Notes under the pieces: generated by a model
The model's database searches: none
What the model saw: only the letters and a program-made list of their open reading frames with translations
What the model was told of the DNA's origin: nothing
In this document: one piece after another, positions 13,605 through 21,178 of the stretch
Position numbering within the stretch: the first letter of the stretch is position 1
How the letters are laid out: each line of letters begins with the position of its first letter
Origin: Candidatus Omnitrophota bacterium
Lineage (GTDB): Bacteria > Omnitrophota > Gorgyraeia > Aquiviventales > Aquiviventaceae
Length of the DNA: 25,029 nt
Direction of reading: 5' to 3'
Assembly (NCBI GenBank): GCA_016206585.1
Contig: JACQRE010000074.1
Coordinates: 1-25,029 of the forward strand
Position numbers and translations under genes: made by a program

Positions 13605-14660
13605 ATGAGGGCGCTGATTACGGGCGGGGCGGGGTTCATCGGCTCCCATCTGGCGGAGCGGCTGCTGCAGCGGGGTGATCAGGTGACCGTCCTCGACAAC
13701 CTCTCGACCGGCCGGTACGAGAACGTCGCCCACCTCGACGGCCGCCCGGACTTCCAGCTGGTCACCGGCACGATCCTCAACGAGACGCTCGTGGACAAGC
13801 TGGCGGAGCGCTGCGACGCCATCTTCCATCTGGCGGCGGCGGTCGGGGTGGAGCTGATCATCAAGAAGCCGCTGGAATCGATGATGACGAACATCCGGGG
13901 CAGCGAGGTGGTGCTCGAGATGGCCCACCGGTACCGCCGGAAGGTGCTGATCGCCTCGACCTCCGAGATCTACGGCAAGAACATCCATGGCCCGCTGCGG
14001 GAGGACACCGACCGGATCCTTGGCTCGCCGCTCAAGACCCGCTGGAGCTACTCCACCTCCAAGGCGGTCGATGAGATCCTCGCCTACGTCTACTGGAAGG
14101 AGAAGGGGGTCCCGACCGTGATCGTGCGGCTCTTCAACACGGTCGGACCCAGGCAGAGCGGGGCGTACGGGATGGTCATCCCGCGGTTCGTCAGCCAAGC
14201 GCTCGCCGGCTCACCGCTCCAGGTCCACGGCAACGGCAAGCAGTCTCGCTGCTTCCTCCACGTCCGCGACGTGGTCGAAGCGCTCATCGGGCTGATCGAG
14301 CATCCGCGCGCCGTCGGCGAGGTGTTCAACATCGGCAGCCAGGAAGAGATCACGATCGAGGCGCTCGCGGAGCGGGTCATCGCGCTGACCGGCAGCGCTT
14401 CGCGCGTCGAGCGCATCCCGTACGGCGAGGCGTACGAGGAAGGCTACGAGGACATGCCGCGGCGCGTGCCCGACATCACCAAGGTCCAACAGCTCATCGG
14501 CTTCCGGCCGACGATGACGCTCGAGCAGATCATCCGCAGCGTCGTCGACAGCCAACGCCCCCCCACCAACCAGCGCTCCAAGCGAACACCACGTCGGAGC
14601 GCGGGTGGTGGGAGGGCAAGCAAGCGCCTCTCCGCCTCTGCGCTGACTCAGAGCTCTTAA
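13605..14660 (+). CDS. NAD-dependent sugar-nucleotide epimerase/decarboxylase (SDR)
   Basis: This is a 351-residue extended SDR. The dinucleotide-binding motif GGAGFIGSH is at residues 7-15, and the catalytic YxxxK is Tyr149/Lys153 (WSYSTSKAVDE), with Ser/Thr in IASTSEIYG upstream. The pattern SEIYG with RLFNTVGPRQSGAYGMVIPR is closest to UDP-glucuronate decarboxylase and UDP-glucose 4-epimerase-like enzymes. It would supply a modified NDP-sugar to the neighbouring transferases; the substrate is uncertain. The Shine-Dalgarno GGAGGT (13595-13600) favours the ATG at 13605 over the GTG at 13599. After VVDSQR the C-terminus is an unusual basic tail encoded by the palindromic repeat at 14557-14617, which seems to have altered the gene end. 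Confidence 0.88.
   Translation: MRALITGGAGFIGSHLAERLLQRGDQVTVLDNLSTGRYENVAHLDGRPDFQLVTGTILNETLVDKLAERCDAIFHLAAAVGVELIIKKPLESMMTNIRGSEVVLEMAHRYRRKVLIASTSEIYGKNIHGPLREDTDRILGSPLKTRWSYSTSKAVDEILAYVYWKEKGVPTVIVRLFNTVGPRQSGAYGMVIPRFVSQALAGSPLQVHGNGKQSRCFLHVRDVVEALIGLIEHPRAVGEVFNIGSQEEITIEALAERVIALTGSASRVERIPYGEAYEEGYEDMPRRVPDITKVQQLIGFRPTMTLEQIIRSVVDSQRPPTNQRSKRTPRRSAGGGRASKRLSASALTQSS
14557..14617 (+). repeat. Palindromic element inside the epimerase 3' end
   Basis: A 23-base left arm (14557-14579, GCCCCCCCACCAACC and on) and a 22-base right arm (14596-14617, GGAGCGCGGGTGGTGGGAGG and on) are complementary apart from about three positions, around a 16-base loop. Both flanks match the 2051 element: CAGCCAACGCCCCCC compared with CAGCAACGCCCCCC on the left, and GGGCAAGCAA compared with GGGCAAGCAA on the right. 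The copy is read through in frame and forms the PPTNQRSKRTPRRSAGGG tail of the epimerase. Confidence 0.75.
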
Positions 14661-14666
14661 TTCTTG

Positions 14667-16487
14667 ATGGATCAGGCGTCCCTCCACTCCATGGCCCTCG
14701 CCGCATTCGCCGGCGCGACCGCGTTCGCGGTGGCGTTCCTGCTAACACCGTGGGTCCGGTCGCTCGCGGTCCGCCTGGGCCGCATCGAGAAGCCGGTCGA
14801 GGACCGGTGGGGCCGCCGGGTCATCGCGCGGCTGGGCGGGGTCGCGATGTACGCCGGCCTGGCGGTCTCGATCCCGCTGTGGGTGCCGCTCCACGGCCCG
14901 GTGGCCGGCCTGCTCGCCGGGCTGACGCTGGTGTTCGCGCTGGGGCTGGTCGACGACCTGCGCCGGATGCGCCCGTACACCAAGCTGATCGCCCAGCTGC
15001 TGATCGGCTGTGTCGTCGTCATCGGCGGCATCCGCGTGGAGCTGCCGCAGTGGCCATGGCTGGCCGTGCCGCTCTCGGTGCTCTGGTTCGTCCTGGTCAT
15101 GAACGCCTTCAACCTGCTCGACAACATGGACGGGCTGGCGGCGGGCGAGGGGGCGATCGCGGCGGCGTTCTGCGCGCTGCACGCGCTCCGGACGGGACAG
15201 TGGACGGTGGCGGCGGTCGCGATGGCCACCAGCGGCGTCTGCCTGGGCTTCCTGCGATACAACTTCCCGCCCGCGAAGATCTTCATGGGCGATTCCGGCA
15301 GCCACCTCCTGGGCCTGACGCTGGCGGCCCTGGCACTCCTGGGCAGCTGGCATCAGTCCACACGGCTCCTCAGCGTCCTGGCGGTGCCGACGCTGGTGCT
15401 CGCCGTGCCGATCTTCGACACCTGCTTCGTGACGCTCCAGCGGTTGAGCCACCGGGTGCATCCATTCGTCGGCGGCACCGACCACGTCTCCCACCGCCTG
15501 GCGATCCTGGGTCTCAGCACGCGGCAGACGGTGCTGGCACTCTACGCCGTCAGCGCGGGGCTGGGCGCGATCAGCCTGGTCTCGGCGGAGCTGAGGCTGC
15601 TGCCGGGGCTTGCGCTGTGGCTCTCCGTCGTGATGGTGCTGGTGTTGGTGGGACGCTTCCTGGCGCGCGTGAACGTCTATCAGCTCACGCCAGCGCCGGC
15701 CCACCGCGAGCCGGCGGAACCGGGAGCTCCGGCCACCGTGATCGAGACGATGCTCCTGCATAAGCGGCGGCTCGTCGAGATCCTGGTGGATTTCTGCCTG
15801 GTGAGCAGCGCCTACGTCTTCGCGCACCTGCTCCGGTTTGAGGGGGTCATCACGGGAGACCTGCAGCGGCTGATCGTGCAGTCGCTGCCGGTCCTCCTCG
15901 CCATCAAGCTCTTGTGCTTCGCCGGATGCGGCCTCTACCGGGAGGTCTGGCGGTACATCGGCCTGACGGACGTCCTGACCGTCTTCAAAGCGGTGACGCT
16001 GGGCTCCGCCCTCTCCTCGCTCGCACTGCTGTATCTCTGGCGGTTCCAGGGCTACTCGCGCGCGGTGCTCGTCATCGACTGGATGCTCACCTTCCTGGCG
16101 GTCGGCGGTTCGCGGGTGGCGGAGCGCCTGCTCGACGAATGGATCGCCTCGCTGGCGGAACGAAAAACCACCGTGCTCCTCATCGGGGCCGGCGACACCG
16201 GCGTGCGCGTCCTGCGGTACCTCAACGCGGAGGCCCATCCGGGGAAGCGGGTCGTCGGCTTCCTCGACGATGACCCGGCCACGCACGGCAGCCGCCTGCA
16301 TGGCTGCGAGGTGCTGGGCGGGCGCAGGCTGCTGCCGCAGGCGCTCGAAACGTACGGCGTGCGGGAGGTGTTAATTACCATTGTCGATCCGCCGGGCGAT
16401 CTGCTGCGCGAGGTCCGGCGATGCTGCGAGCCGCGGGGTGTCGCGTGGCGCGTCGTGACCGCCGGCGTCACCAGTGCGGCATCATGA
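14667..16487 (+). CDS. WecA-like polyprenyl-P sugar-1-P transferase fused to a FlaA1/CapD-type N-terminal module
   Basis: This is a 606-residue fusion. Residues about 1-330 are a WecA/TagO/MraY-family integral membrane transferase with the family signatures GLVDDLRRMRP (Asp pair near 96), NAFNLLDNMDGLAAG (146-160), FMGDSGSHLLG (Asp209) and GTDHVSHRL. It would start lipid-linked glycan synthesis by moving HexNAc-1-P to undecaprenyl phosphate. Residues about 365-490 form a second set of four helices (RRLVEILVDFCLVSSAYVFA to VLVIDWMLTFLAVGGSRVAE), and 500-606 a Rossmann domain (TTVLLIGAGDTGVRVLRYL). These match the N-terminal half of FlaA1/CapD/PglF nucleotide-sugar dehydratases. The catalytic SDR half is absent. 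There is no clear ribosome-binding site. The ATGA overlap couples it to the ligase gene. Confidence 0.87.
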   Translation: MDQASLHSMALAAFAGATAFAVAFLLTPWVRSLAVRLGRIEKPVEDRWGRRVIARLGGVAMYAGLAVSIPLWVPLHGPVAGLLAGLTLVFALGLVDDLRRMRPYTKLIAQLLIGCVVVIGGIRVELPQWPWLAVPLSVLWFVLVMNAFNLLDNMDGLAAGEGAIAAAFCALHALRTGQWTVAAVAMATSGVCLGFLRYNFPPAKIFMGDSGSHLLGLTLAALALLGSWHQSTRLLSVLAVPTLVLAVPIFDTCFVTLQRLSHRVHPFVGGTDHVSHRLAILGLSTRQTVLALYAVSAGLGAISLVSAELRLLPGLALWLSVVMVLVLVGRFLARVNVYQLTPAPAHREPAEPGAPATVIETMLLHKRRLVEILVDFCLVSSAYVFAHLLRFEGVITGDLQRLIVQSLPVLLAIKLLCFAGCGLYREVWRYIGLTDVLTVFKAVTLGSALSSLALLYLWRFQGYSRAVLVIDWMLTFLAVGGSRVAERLLDEWIASLAERKTTVLLIGAGDTGVRVLRYLNAEAHPGKRVVGFLDDDPATHGSRLHGCEVLGGRRLLPQALETYGVREVLITIVDPPGDLLREVRRCCEPRGVAWRVVTAGVTSAAS

Positions 16488-17824
16488 GAGGAGACTTCAC
16501 CACTTCAGTTGGTCGGAGGCTGGGAGCTGAGGGCTCAGGGCAAGAGCGTGTTCTTCAACAGGAAGCTCCCACTGGCCCACAGCCCACAACCCACAGCCCA
16601 CAGCCGCAGAGCAGTATTTGGACACGCGTGAGCCGCTTGTCGGGCTGGCTGCAGGAGGGAGGCCTCTACCTCTTGTTGTTCCTGTTGCCGTTCTCGAAAG
16701 CCGCCATTGAGATCTCATTCGGCCTCTTGCTGCTGGGCTGGCTCCTCATGCTCGCGGACCCCAGGGGCCGAGCCCGCAGCGTCTGGGTCCGGCCCGCCTT
16801 CCGCCCCCTGGCGTCCGCCTTCGCCGCCTTCGCGGCGGTCTGCGCGCTCTCCATCGCGGTCAGCGACCATCGGGCGCTCAGCCTTGAAGGGTTCGTGGAA
16901 AAGTGGCTCCAGTACCTGCTCTTCAGCGTCATCGTGGCGGACATCCTCCAGCGGCCGGCGGTGCGCGAGCGCAGCCTGGCCGTCCTGCTCTGGTCGGTCG
17001 GGTTCGTCGTGGTCGAGGCGGTCTCGCAGGAGCTGTGGGGCCGGGGGCTCTTCCGGGGCTATCGCCTCGCCGCCTACGGGCGGATGACCGGCCCCTATGA
17101 AAACCCCATCGATCTCGCGACCTACTTCATGGTGACCTGGCTTGTGCTGCTGCCCGCGACCATGAGTCAGCGGGGAGCGCGCCGGTGGCTCGGAGCCGCC
17201 GTCCTGCTCGCCGCCCTCTTGTGCATGACCAGGACGGTGGCGATCGGCGCCTGGCTGGGGCTTGCGGCCGGCTTGGTGGTGGTGCTCAGCGGCCTGCCGG
17301 TCGTCCGCCGGGCGGCCGCCTGGCTGCTCATCCCCATGGTGCTGGCCGGGATCTTCGCGCTGCAGCACACCGGCGGGATCGGGCAGGTCTGGTCGCCCTC
17401 GGAGATCGGCAAGCGGGACCGGTTGACCATGTGGCAGGCCGCGCTGGGGATGATCCGCGACCGTCCGCTGCTGGGCCATGGCGTCAACACGTTCATGGCG
17501 AACTATCTCGACTACTGGGTGGGAGGCGAGCGGCAGCCGCGCTACGCCCACAACTGCTACCTGCAGGTCGCGGCGGAAACCGGCCTGATCGGCCTGGCGG
17601 CGTTCCTGTCGCTGCTGGGCTGGATCCTGTGGCGGCTGTGTGCCGTGTTGCAGCAGCGGCCGCCGGGCGAGCAGATGCTGCTCCTGGGCATCCTGTCCGG
17701 CCTCCTCGCGTTTCTCCTGCAGGCGGGCGTGGACACGAACTTCTACGCGATGCGCCAGGCGGCGCTCTTCTGGGTCATGGCCGGCTTCGGCCTTGGCGTG
17801 TCCGCCGCGCAGGAACCCGGCTGA
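16484..17824 (+). CDS. O-antigen ligase-like (WaaL/Wzy_C) membrane protein
   Basis: This is a protein of up to 446 residues with ten or more membrane helices. The Wzy_C signature is seen in the periplasmic loop after MWQAALGMIRDRPLLGHGVN: it includes RYAHNCYLQVAAETGLIGLA, with the conserved His-Asn. RMTGPYENPIDLATYF is another hallmark of this family. Such proteins transfer finished undecaprenyl-linked glycans to lipid A core or polymerise repeat units. Which job applies cannot be told from sequence. The ATG at 16484 overlaps the previous TGA. The first 48 codons, however, include a low-complexity tandem repeat (16576-16603) and look non-conserved, so the true start may be the GTG at 16628 (VSRLSGWLQEGGLYLLLF). 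Confidence 0.85.
   Translation: MRGDFTTSVGRRLGAEGSGQERVLQQEAPTGPQPTTHSPQPQSSIWTRVSRLSGWLQEGGLYLLLFLLPFSKAAIEISFGLLLLGWLLMLADPRGRARSVWVRPAFRPLASAFAAFAAVCALSIAVSDHRALSLEGFVEKWLQYLLFSVIVADILQRPAVRERSLAVLLWSVGFVVVEAVSQELWGRGLFRGYRLAAYGRMTGPYENPIDLATYFMVTWLVLLPATMSQRGARRWLGAAVLLAALLCMTRTVAIGAWLGLAAGLVVVLSGLPVVRRAAAWLLIPMVLAGIFALQHTGGIGQVWSPSEIGKRDRLTMWQAALGMIRDRPLLGHGVNTFMANYLDYWVGGERQPRYAHNCYLQVAAETGLIGLAAFLSLLGWILWRLCAVLQQRPPGEQMLLLGILSGLLAFLLQAGVDTNFYAMRQAALFWVMAGFGLGVSAAQEPG
16576..16603 (+). repeat. Four tandem 7-base CCCACAR units
   Basis: CCCACAG, CCCACAA, CCCACAG and CCCACAG are directly repeated. They fall in the poorly conserved first codons of the O-antigen ligase-like gene, between the upstream stop and the alternative GTG start at 16628. 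The unit length and copy number match the heptamer array at 10498-10525, although the motif differs. Confidence 0.75.
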
Positions 17825-17831
17825 CCCTGCG

Positions 17832-18524
17832 ATGGCGGACCTGGTCAGCGTGCTCATGCCCGTCTATAACGAGGCGCCGTTCATCGAGCCGATCGTGCGG
17901 AAGGTGTGCGCCTCGCCGGTCGAGAAAGAGCTCATCGTCGTCGACGACGGGTCCACGGACGGGACGGGAGCGAAGCTCGAGCGCCTGGCCCGCGAGCTGC
18001 CCCTGCGGGTGATCACGCATGCACGCAATCAGGGCAAGGGCCGCGCGATCCGATCCGCCATCGAGCACAGCCGCGGCGACATCCTGCTGATCCAGGACGG
18101 CGATCTGGAATACGATCCGGAAGACTACCCCGTGTTGCTCAAGCCGCTCTTCGACCGGCGGACGGAGGTGGTGTTCGGCTCCCGCTTCCTCGGCGCGCAC
18201 CGGGCGTCCTACTTTTGGCACCGCGTCGGCAACTGGGTCCTCACGACGCTGGTCAACCTCCTCTTTAACGCCTCGCTCACCGATGTGGAGACCGGCTTCA
18301 AGGCGTTTCGCCGGGAGGTGCTCGAGGGGCTGTCGCTGCGCGCCATAGGCTTCGAGTTCGAGGTGGAGTTCACCTGCAGGATCCTCCGGCGGCGGCACAT
18401 GATCTTCGAGGTGCCGATCACCTATTACGGCCGCAGCTACGCGGAAGGGAAGAAGATCACCTGGAAGGACGGCGTGTACGCGCTCTGGGTGATCCTCGGC
18501 TGCCGGCTCCGCCCCACCGCGTGA
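17832..18524 (+). CDS. GT2 glycosyltransferase, dolichol-phosphate-mannose-synthase type
   Basis: This is a 230-residue GT-A enzyme. It opens with VSVLMPVYNEAPFIEPIV, has the nucleotide-binding ELIVVDDGSTDGTGAKL, and the metal-binding region QDGDLEYDPEDYPVLL. It shows the family's NQGKGRAIRSAIEHSRGD and TDVETGFKAFRR blocks, and ends with YYGRSYAEGKKITWKDG, typical of short DPM1/Ppm1-like enzymes without membrane helices. It most likely makes a polyprenyl-phosphate sugar or adds a core sugar. A polyprenyl-phosphate sugar would be the donor needed by ArnT/GT39-like enzymes such as the 2237 protein; that link is inferred. The ATG at 17832 follows the ligase stop by seven bases. Confidence 0.9.
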   Translation: MADLVSVLMPVYNEAPFIEPIVRKVCASPVEKELIVVDDGSTDGTGAKLERLARELPLRVITHARNQGKGRAIRSAIEHSRGDILLIQDGDLEYDPEDYPVLLKPLFDRRTEVVFGSRFLGAHRASYFWHRVGNWVLTTLVNLLFNASLTDVETGFKAFRREVLEGLSLRAIGFEFEVEFTCRILRRRHMIFEVPITYYGRSYAEGKKITWKDGVYALWVILGCRLRPTA

Positions 18525-18537
18525 GAGGCCTGCGGCG

Positions 18538-19536
18538 ATGAACGCGGCGCGCTCCATCCTCTTCATCCGGACCGACCGGGTCGGGGAAACCGTGCTGAAC
18601 CTGCCGGCGGTGGCCGCCCTCGACGCCGCGTGGCCCGACGCGTCCATCACGATGCTCGTCCACCCGGCCCTCGAGCCGCTCGTCAGCCGTGCCGTCGGCG
18701 TGGACCGCGTGCTGGAGGCCCCGGCCGATCCGGCTCCCTGGTGGACCCAGGCGGGACAGCTGCACCGGCTCGTGCGGCCGCACCGGTTCGATGTGGCCAT
18801 CGTCTCCAATCCGACCAAGGCGGCGCACGTCGCGGTCTGGTGTGCCGGCATCCCGCAGCGCGTGGGCTACGCCCGCAAGTGGGGGCGGTGGCTGTTGACG
18901 CACCGGCTCGAGGATCGGAAGGCGCTCGGCGACCGCCACGAAGTCGAGTACAATCTGGACCTCGTCCGCGCGCTTGGCGTGCCGCCGGCGATTTCGCCGA
19001 ACCTCTTTCCCCCGTTGGCGCGCGAGTTGGACGACGTCCGCCGCGTGCTCGCCGGGCAGGGACTGGGCCCCTCCCAGCCGTTCATCGCGGTGCACCCCTG
19101 GACCTCCAATGCGGCCAAGCAATGGCCGCTGGAGCGGTTCTCCGCGCTCATCGAGCGCATCGCCGGACCGTTGGGGATGCCGGTGGTCGTCATCGGCCAG
19201 CCGGAGGGCGGCTCCCCCACCCACCAAACATTTTGGGGTGGGGGCAGGAGCGTGATCGACCTCATCGGTCGCCTGTCGCTGCCGCAGCTTGCCGCACTCC
19301 TGCAGGGAGCGCGCCTGCTGGTCTCCAACGACAGCGGACCGGTCCACGTGGCGGCGGCCGTGGGGACCCGCACGGTGGTGCTCTTCGGCGCCTCCCACCC
19401 GGGTGCGGGCTCGCGCCGATGGGGACCGTGGGGTGCCGGGCACATCGTGCTGGACGCGCCGTCGATGGAGGCGATTTCCGTCGAGGACGCCTTCGCGGCG
19501 GTGCAGCGGGCGGTGCGCGATGGTCCCACCACCTAG
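18538..19536 (+). CDS. GT9 heptosyltransferase-like protein
   Basis: This is a 332-residue GT-B enzyme of the LPS heptosyltransferase family. The N-lobe begins SILFIRTDRVGETVLNLPAV. The C-lobe has AVHPWTSNAAKQWPLERF and the family hallmark SNDSGPVHVAAAVGTRTVVL followed by FGASHPG. It likely transfers heptose or another sugar to the LPS inner core in the cytoplasm. Two oddities are tied to repeats. GGSPTHQTFWGGGRS (about residues 222-240), between IGQPE and the helix before IGRLSLPQL, is encoded by a 9-bp hairpin (19214-19244) inserted in frame. The last residues (GPTT) and the TAG stop are read from the left arm of the element at 19524. The gene follows the GT2 stop by 13 bases. Confidence 0.9.
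   Translation: MNAARSILFIRTDRVGETVLNLPAVAALDAAWPDASITMLVHPALEPLVSRAVGVDRVLEAPADPAPWWTQAGQLHRLVRPHRFDVAIVSNPTKAAHVAVWCAGIPQRVGYARKWGRWLLTHRLEDRKALGDRHEVEYNLDLVRALGVPPAISPNLFPPLARELDDVRRVLAGQGLGPSQPFIAVHPWTSNAAKQWPLERFSALIERIAGPLGMPVVVIGQPEGGSPTHQTFWGGGRSVIDLIGRLSLPQLAALLQGARLLVSNDSGPVHVAAAVGTRTVVLFGASHPGAGSRRWGPWGAGHIVLDAPSMEAISVEDAFAAVQRAVRDGPTT
19214..19244 (+). repeat. In-frame hairpin inside the GT9 gene
   Basis: CCCCCACCC (19214-19222) pairs with GGGTGGGGG (19236-19244) around a 13-base loop. An alternative inner pairing CCAAA/TTTGG (19224-19228 with 19232-19236) is also possible. The left side, CCCCCACCCACCAAA, resembles the CCCCCACACCAA arm of the 2051 element. It encodes a loop that other GT9 proteins do not show, so it looks like a small palindromic insertion tolerated by the protein. 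Confidence 0.6.
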
Positions 19537-19672
19537 CTGTCGCGGCAACAAGGTTCTGGATTCTCAAGTCAGTTGCCGCGGCCGCGGCTGATGGGAGGAA
19601 TTCTCCATGACGACAACGCATTTCACCCGCCGCGTGTCCCGCCAGTGGGCGGGACGCAGCTAGGTGGTGGGA
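19524..19672 (+). repeat. Three-hairpin palindromic element A1, from stop to start
   Basis: A perfect 16-bp outer stem, TCCCACCACCTAGCTG (19524-19539) with 19657-19672, encloses three hairpins. These are CGCGGCAAC (19541-19549)/GTTGCCGCG (19572-19580), CGCGGC (19583-19588)/GCCGCG (19629-19634), and GTCCCGCC (19636-19643)/GGCGGGAC (19648-19655). The stop TAG of the upstream gene (19534-19536) is in the left arm, and the ATG of the next gene begins on the last base of the right arm. The architecture matches the element at 23132-23267 in reverse order. Confidence 0.85.
19607..19663 (+). CDS. Possible 18-residue leader ORF within element A1
   Basis: The frame reads MTTTHFTRRVSRQWAGRS then TAG. 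GGGAGGA (19593-19599) lies eight bases before the ATG, a better ribosome-binding site than the next gene has. Its stop falls in the right arm of the element, just before the ATG at 19672. Translation could therefore open the outer stem and couple to the GT9 gene. It may also be a chance frame, since the hairpin sequence itself encodes VSRQWAG. Confidence 0.3.
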   Translation: MTTTHFTRRVSRQWAGRS

Positions 19673-20796
19673 TGGTACGCCCTGAGCGGATCCTGATCGT
19701 CAACCCCTTCGGCATCGGCGACGTGCTCTTCACGACGCCGCTCGTGCGGGCCGTCCGCCAGGCGTTTCCGCAGGCGTATCTGGGCTTCCTGTGCAACCGG
19801 CGGACGGAGCAGATCCTCCGCCACAACCCGCATCTGGATGAGCTGTTCGTCTACGAGCGGGATGAGCTGGTCCGGCTCTGGCGCCTGTCGACCCGGTGGT
19901 GGATGGGCGCGCTCGGCGGCTTGCTGGGACGCATCCGCCGCAGCCGGTTCGTCCTGGTCATCGACCTGTCGTTGGGGGAGCGGTACAGCTTTCTGCTGAT
20001 GGCGCTGGGCATCCCCCGGCGCGTCGGGTTCAACTACAGGCGCCGGGGCCGGTTCCTCACGGAGTCGATGCCGATCGAGGGCTACCACGGCGTGCATGTC
20101 GTGGAGTACTACCGTCAGCTGCTGCACTTTCTCGGCATCCGCACGGGCGACGCCTCCTTGCAGCTGGCACTTGACGAGGAGGACCGGCAGTGGGCCGAGG
20201 CATGGCTGCGCGCGCACGGGGGGGATCAGGGACGCCTGTTGGTGGGCATGGTGCCGGCCGGAGGCGTCAGTTGGGGGATCGGCGCCCCGTTCCGCCGGTG
20301 GAGCTTCGAGGGGTTCGCCGCCGTCGGCGACGCGCTCGCGGAGCGGTTCGGGGCCAGGGTCCTGCTCTTCGGCGAATCCTCCGACCGCGCGACCTGCCAG
20401 ACCGTGGCCGGCCTGATGCGGCACGCGCCGGTGGATCTGAGCGGCCAGACCGACCTGGGCCAGTTCGTCAGCCTGCTCGCCCGCATGGATCTCGTGATCT
20501 GCAACGACGGCGGGCCGCTGCATCTGGCGGTGAGCCAGCGGGTCAAGACCGTCTCGATCTTTGGGCCGGTGGATCCGCGGGTCTACGGCCCGTATCCACC
20601 CAACGACGCGCGGCACCGGGTGCTGTACAGCGCCCAGCTGCTGTGCCGCCCCTGTTACCATCAGTTCCGCCTGCCGCCGTGCCCGTATGAGCGGGCGTGC
20701 CTGACGAGCATCACGGTGGACGACGTCGTGCAAGCGTGCGAAGCGATCGTGATGCCGCAGGGGGCGTCGGCCGGTGCAGGCCATCTCGCTCGTTGA
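19672..20796 (+). CDS. GT9 heptosyltransferase-like protein (second)
   Basis: This is a 374-residue GT9 enzyme, distinct from its neighbour. The N-terminus RILIVNPFGIGDVLFTTPLV is the typical heptosyltransferase start, and the C-lobe carries CNDGGPLHLAVSQRVKTVSI with FGPVDPRVYGPYPP. Near the end a cysteine cluster (Cys325, Cys328, Cys337, Cys343 in LCRPCYHQFRLPPCPYERAC) is a feature of one GT9 subgroup and may bind metal or an FeS cluster. It probably extends the LPS core. The start ATG (19672) lies directly after GGTGGTGGG, within the right arm of palindromic element A1; there is no other ribosome-binding site close by. It overlaps the next gene by 23 bases. Confidence 0.9.
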   Translation: MVRPERILIVNPFGIGDVLFTTPLVRAVRQAFPQAYLGFLCNRRTEQILRHNPHLDELFVYERDELVRLWRLSTRWWMGALGGLLGRIRRSRFVLVIDLSLGERYSFLLMALGIPRRVGFNYRRRGRFLTESMPIEGYHGVHVVEYYRQLLHFLGIRTGDASLQLALDEEDRQWAEAWLRAHGGDQGRLLVGMVPAGGVSWGIGAPFRRWSFEGFAAVGDALAERFGARVLLFGESSDRATCQTVAGLMRHAPVDLSGQTDLGQFVSLLARMDLVICNDGGPLHLAVSQRVKTVSIFGPVDPRVYGPYPPNDARHRVLYSAQLLCRPCYHQFRLPPCPYERACLTSITVDDVVQACEAIVMPQGASAGAGHLAR

Positions 20797-21178
20797 AAAA
20801 GGCTGGGCGGGTGCTCGGCAGCTGTCGATCCAGCTCGCACGGCGCGGCGTCCGGGTGCGCCATCTCGTCAAGGGCGCGCTCTCCCGCGAGGTGCTCGAGG
20901 TGCTGACCCCCCACGAAGGGATGACGATCCATGGCGTGCCCCGGCGCGCCTACCGTCCCGTGGCGTGGCTGGCACTCCAGCGTGGACGCTGGCGGGGCGA
21001 TCTCGCGCTGGTCCTCGTCGATAACGAGCGGGCCTTCCAGTGGGTCAGCCGCGTGGTGCCGTCGCTGGGTGGCCGGCTCGTGCTGATCCAGGAAGCCGAT
21101 GACGGCTCGCCGCGGATCGCGCAGGCGGGAGCCGCCGTCGACCCCGCGCTGATGGCCCTGGATCGCGCGCCGTCATGA
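20774..21178 (+). CDS. Unknown protein within the glycan locus
   Basis: This 134-residue frame starts at a GTG (20774), inside the end of the preceding gene, and ends in an ATGA overlap with the next. This placement and the locus's tight packing support it as a real gene. The sequence starts MQAISLVEKGWAGARQLSIQ and continues with basic, helix-forming blocks (PRRAYRPVAWLALQRGRWRG) and strands (DLALVLVDNERAFQWVSRVV and GGRLVLIQEADDG). It has no membrane helix and no motif I can name. It resembles one lobe of a GT-B or sugar-nucleotide protein in its alternating strands and helices. It may be a truncated glycosyltransferase N-lobe or a small accessory partner of the CgeB-like enzyme that follows. 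Confidence 0.65.
   Translation: MQAISLVEKGWAGARQLSIQLARRGVRVRHLVKGALSREVLEVLTPHEGMTIHGVPRRAYRPVAWLALQRGRWRGDLALVLVDNERAFQWVSRVVPSLGGRLVLIQEADDGSPRIAQAGAAVDPALMALDRAPS

Noticed and set aside
14742..16301. Minus-strand open frame of 519 codons
   Set aside because: It is a shadow of the WecA-FlaA1 fusion gene. Its His-, Gln- and Arg-rich composition is typical of antisense reading of GC-rich DNA.
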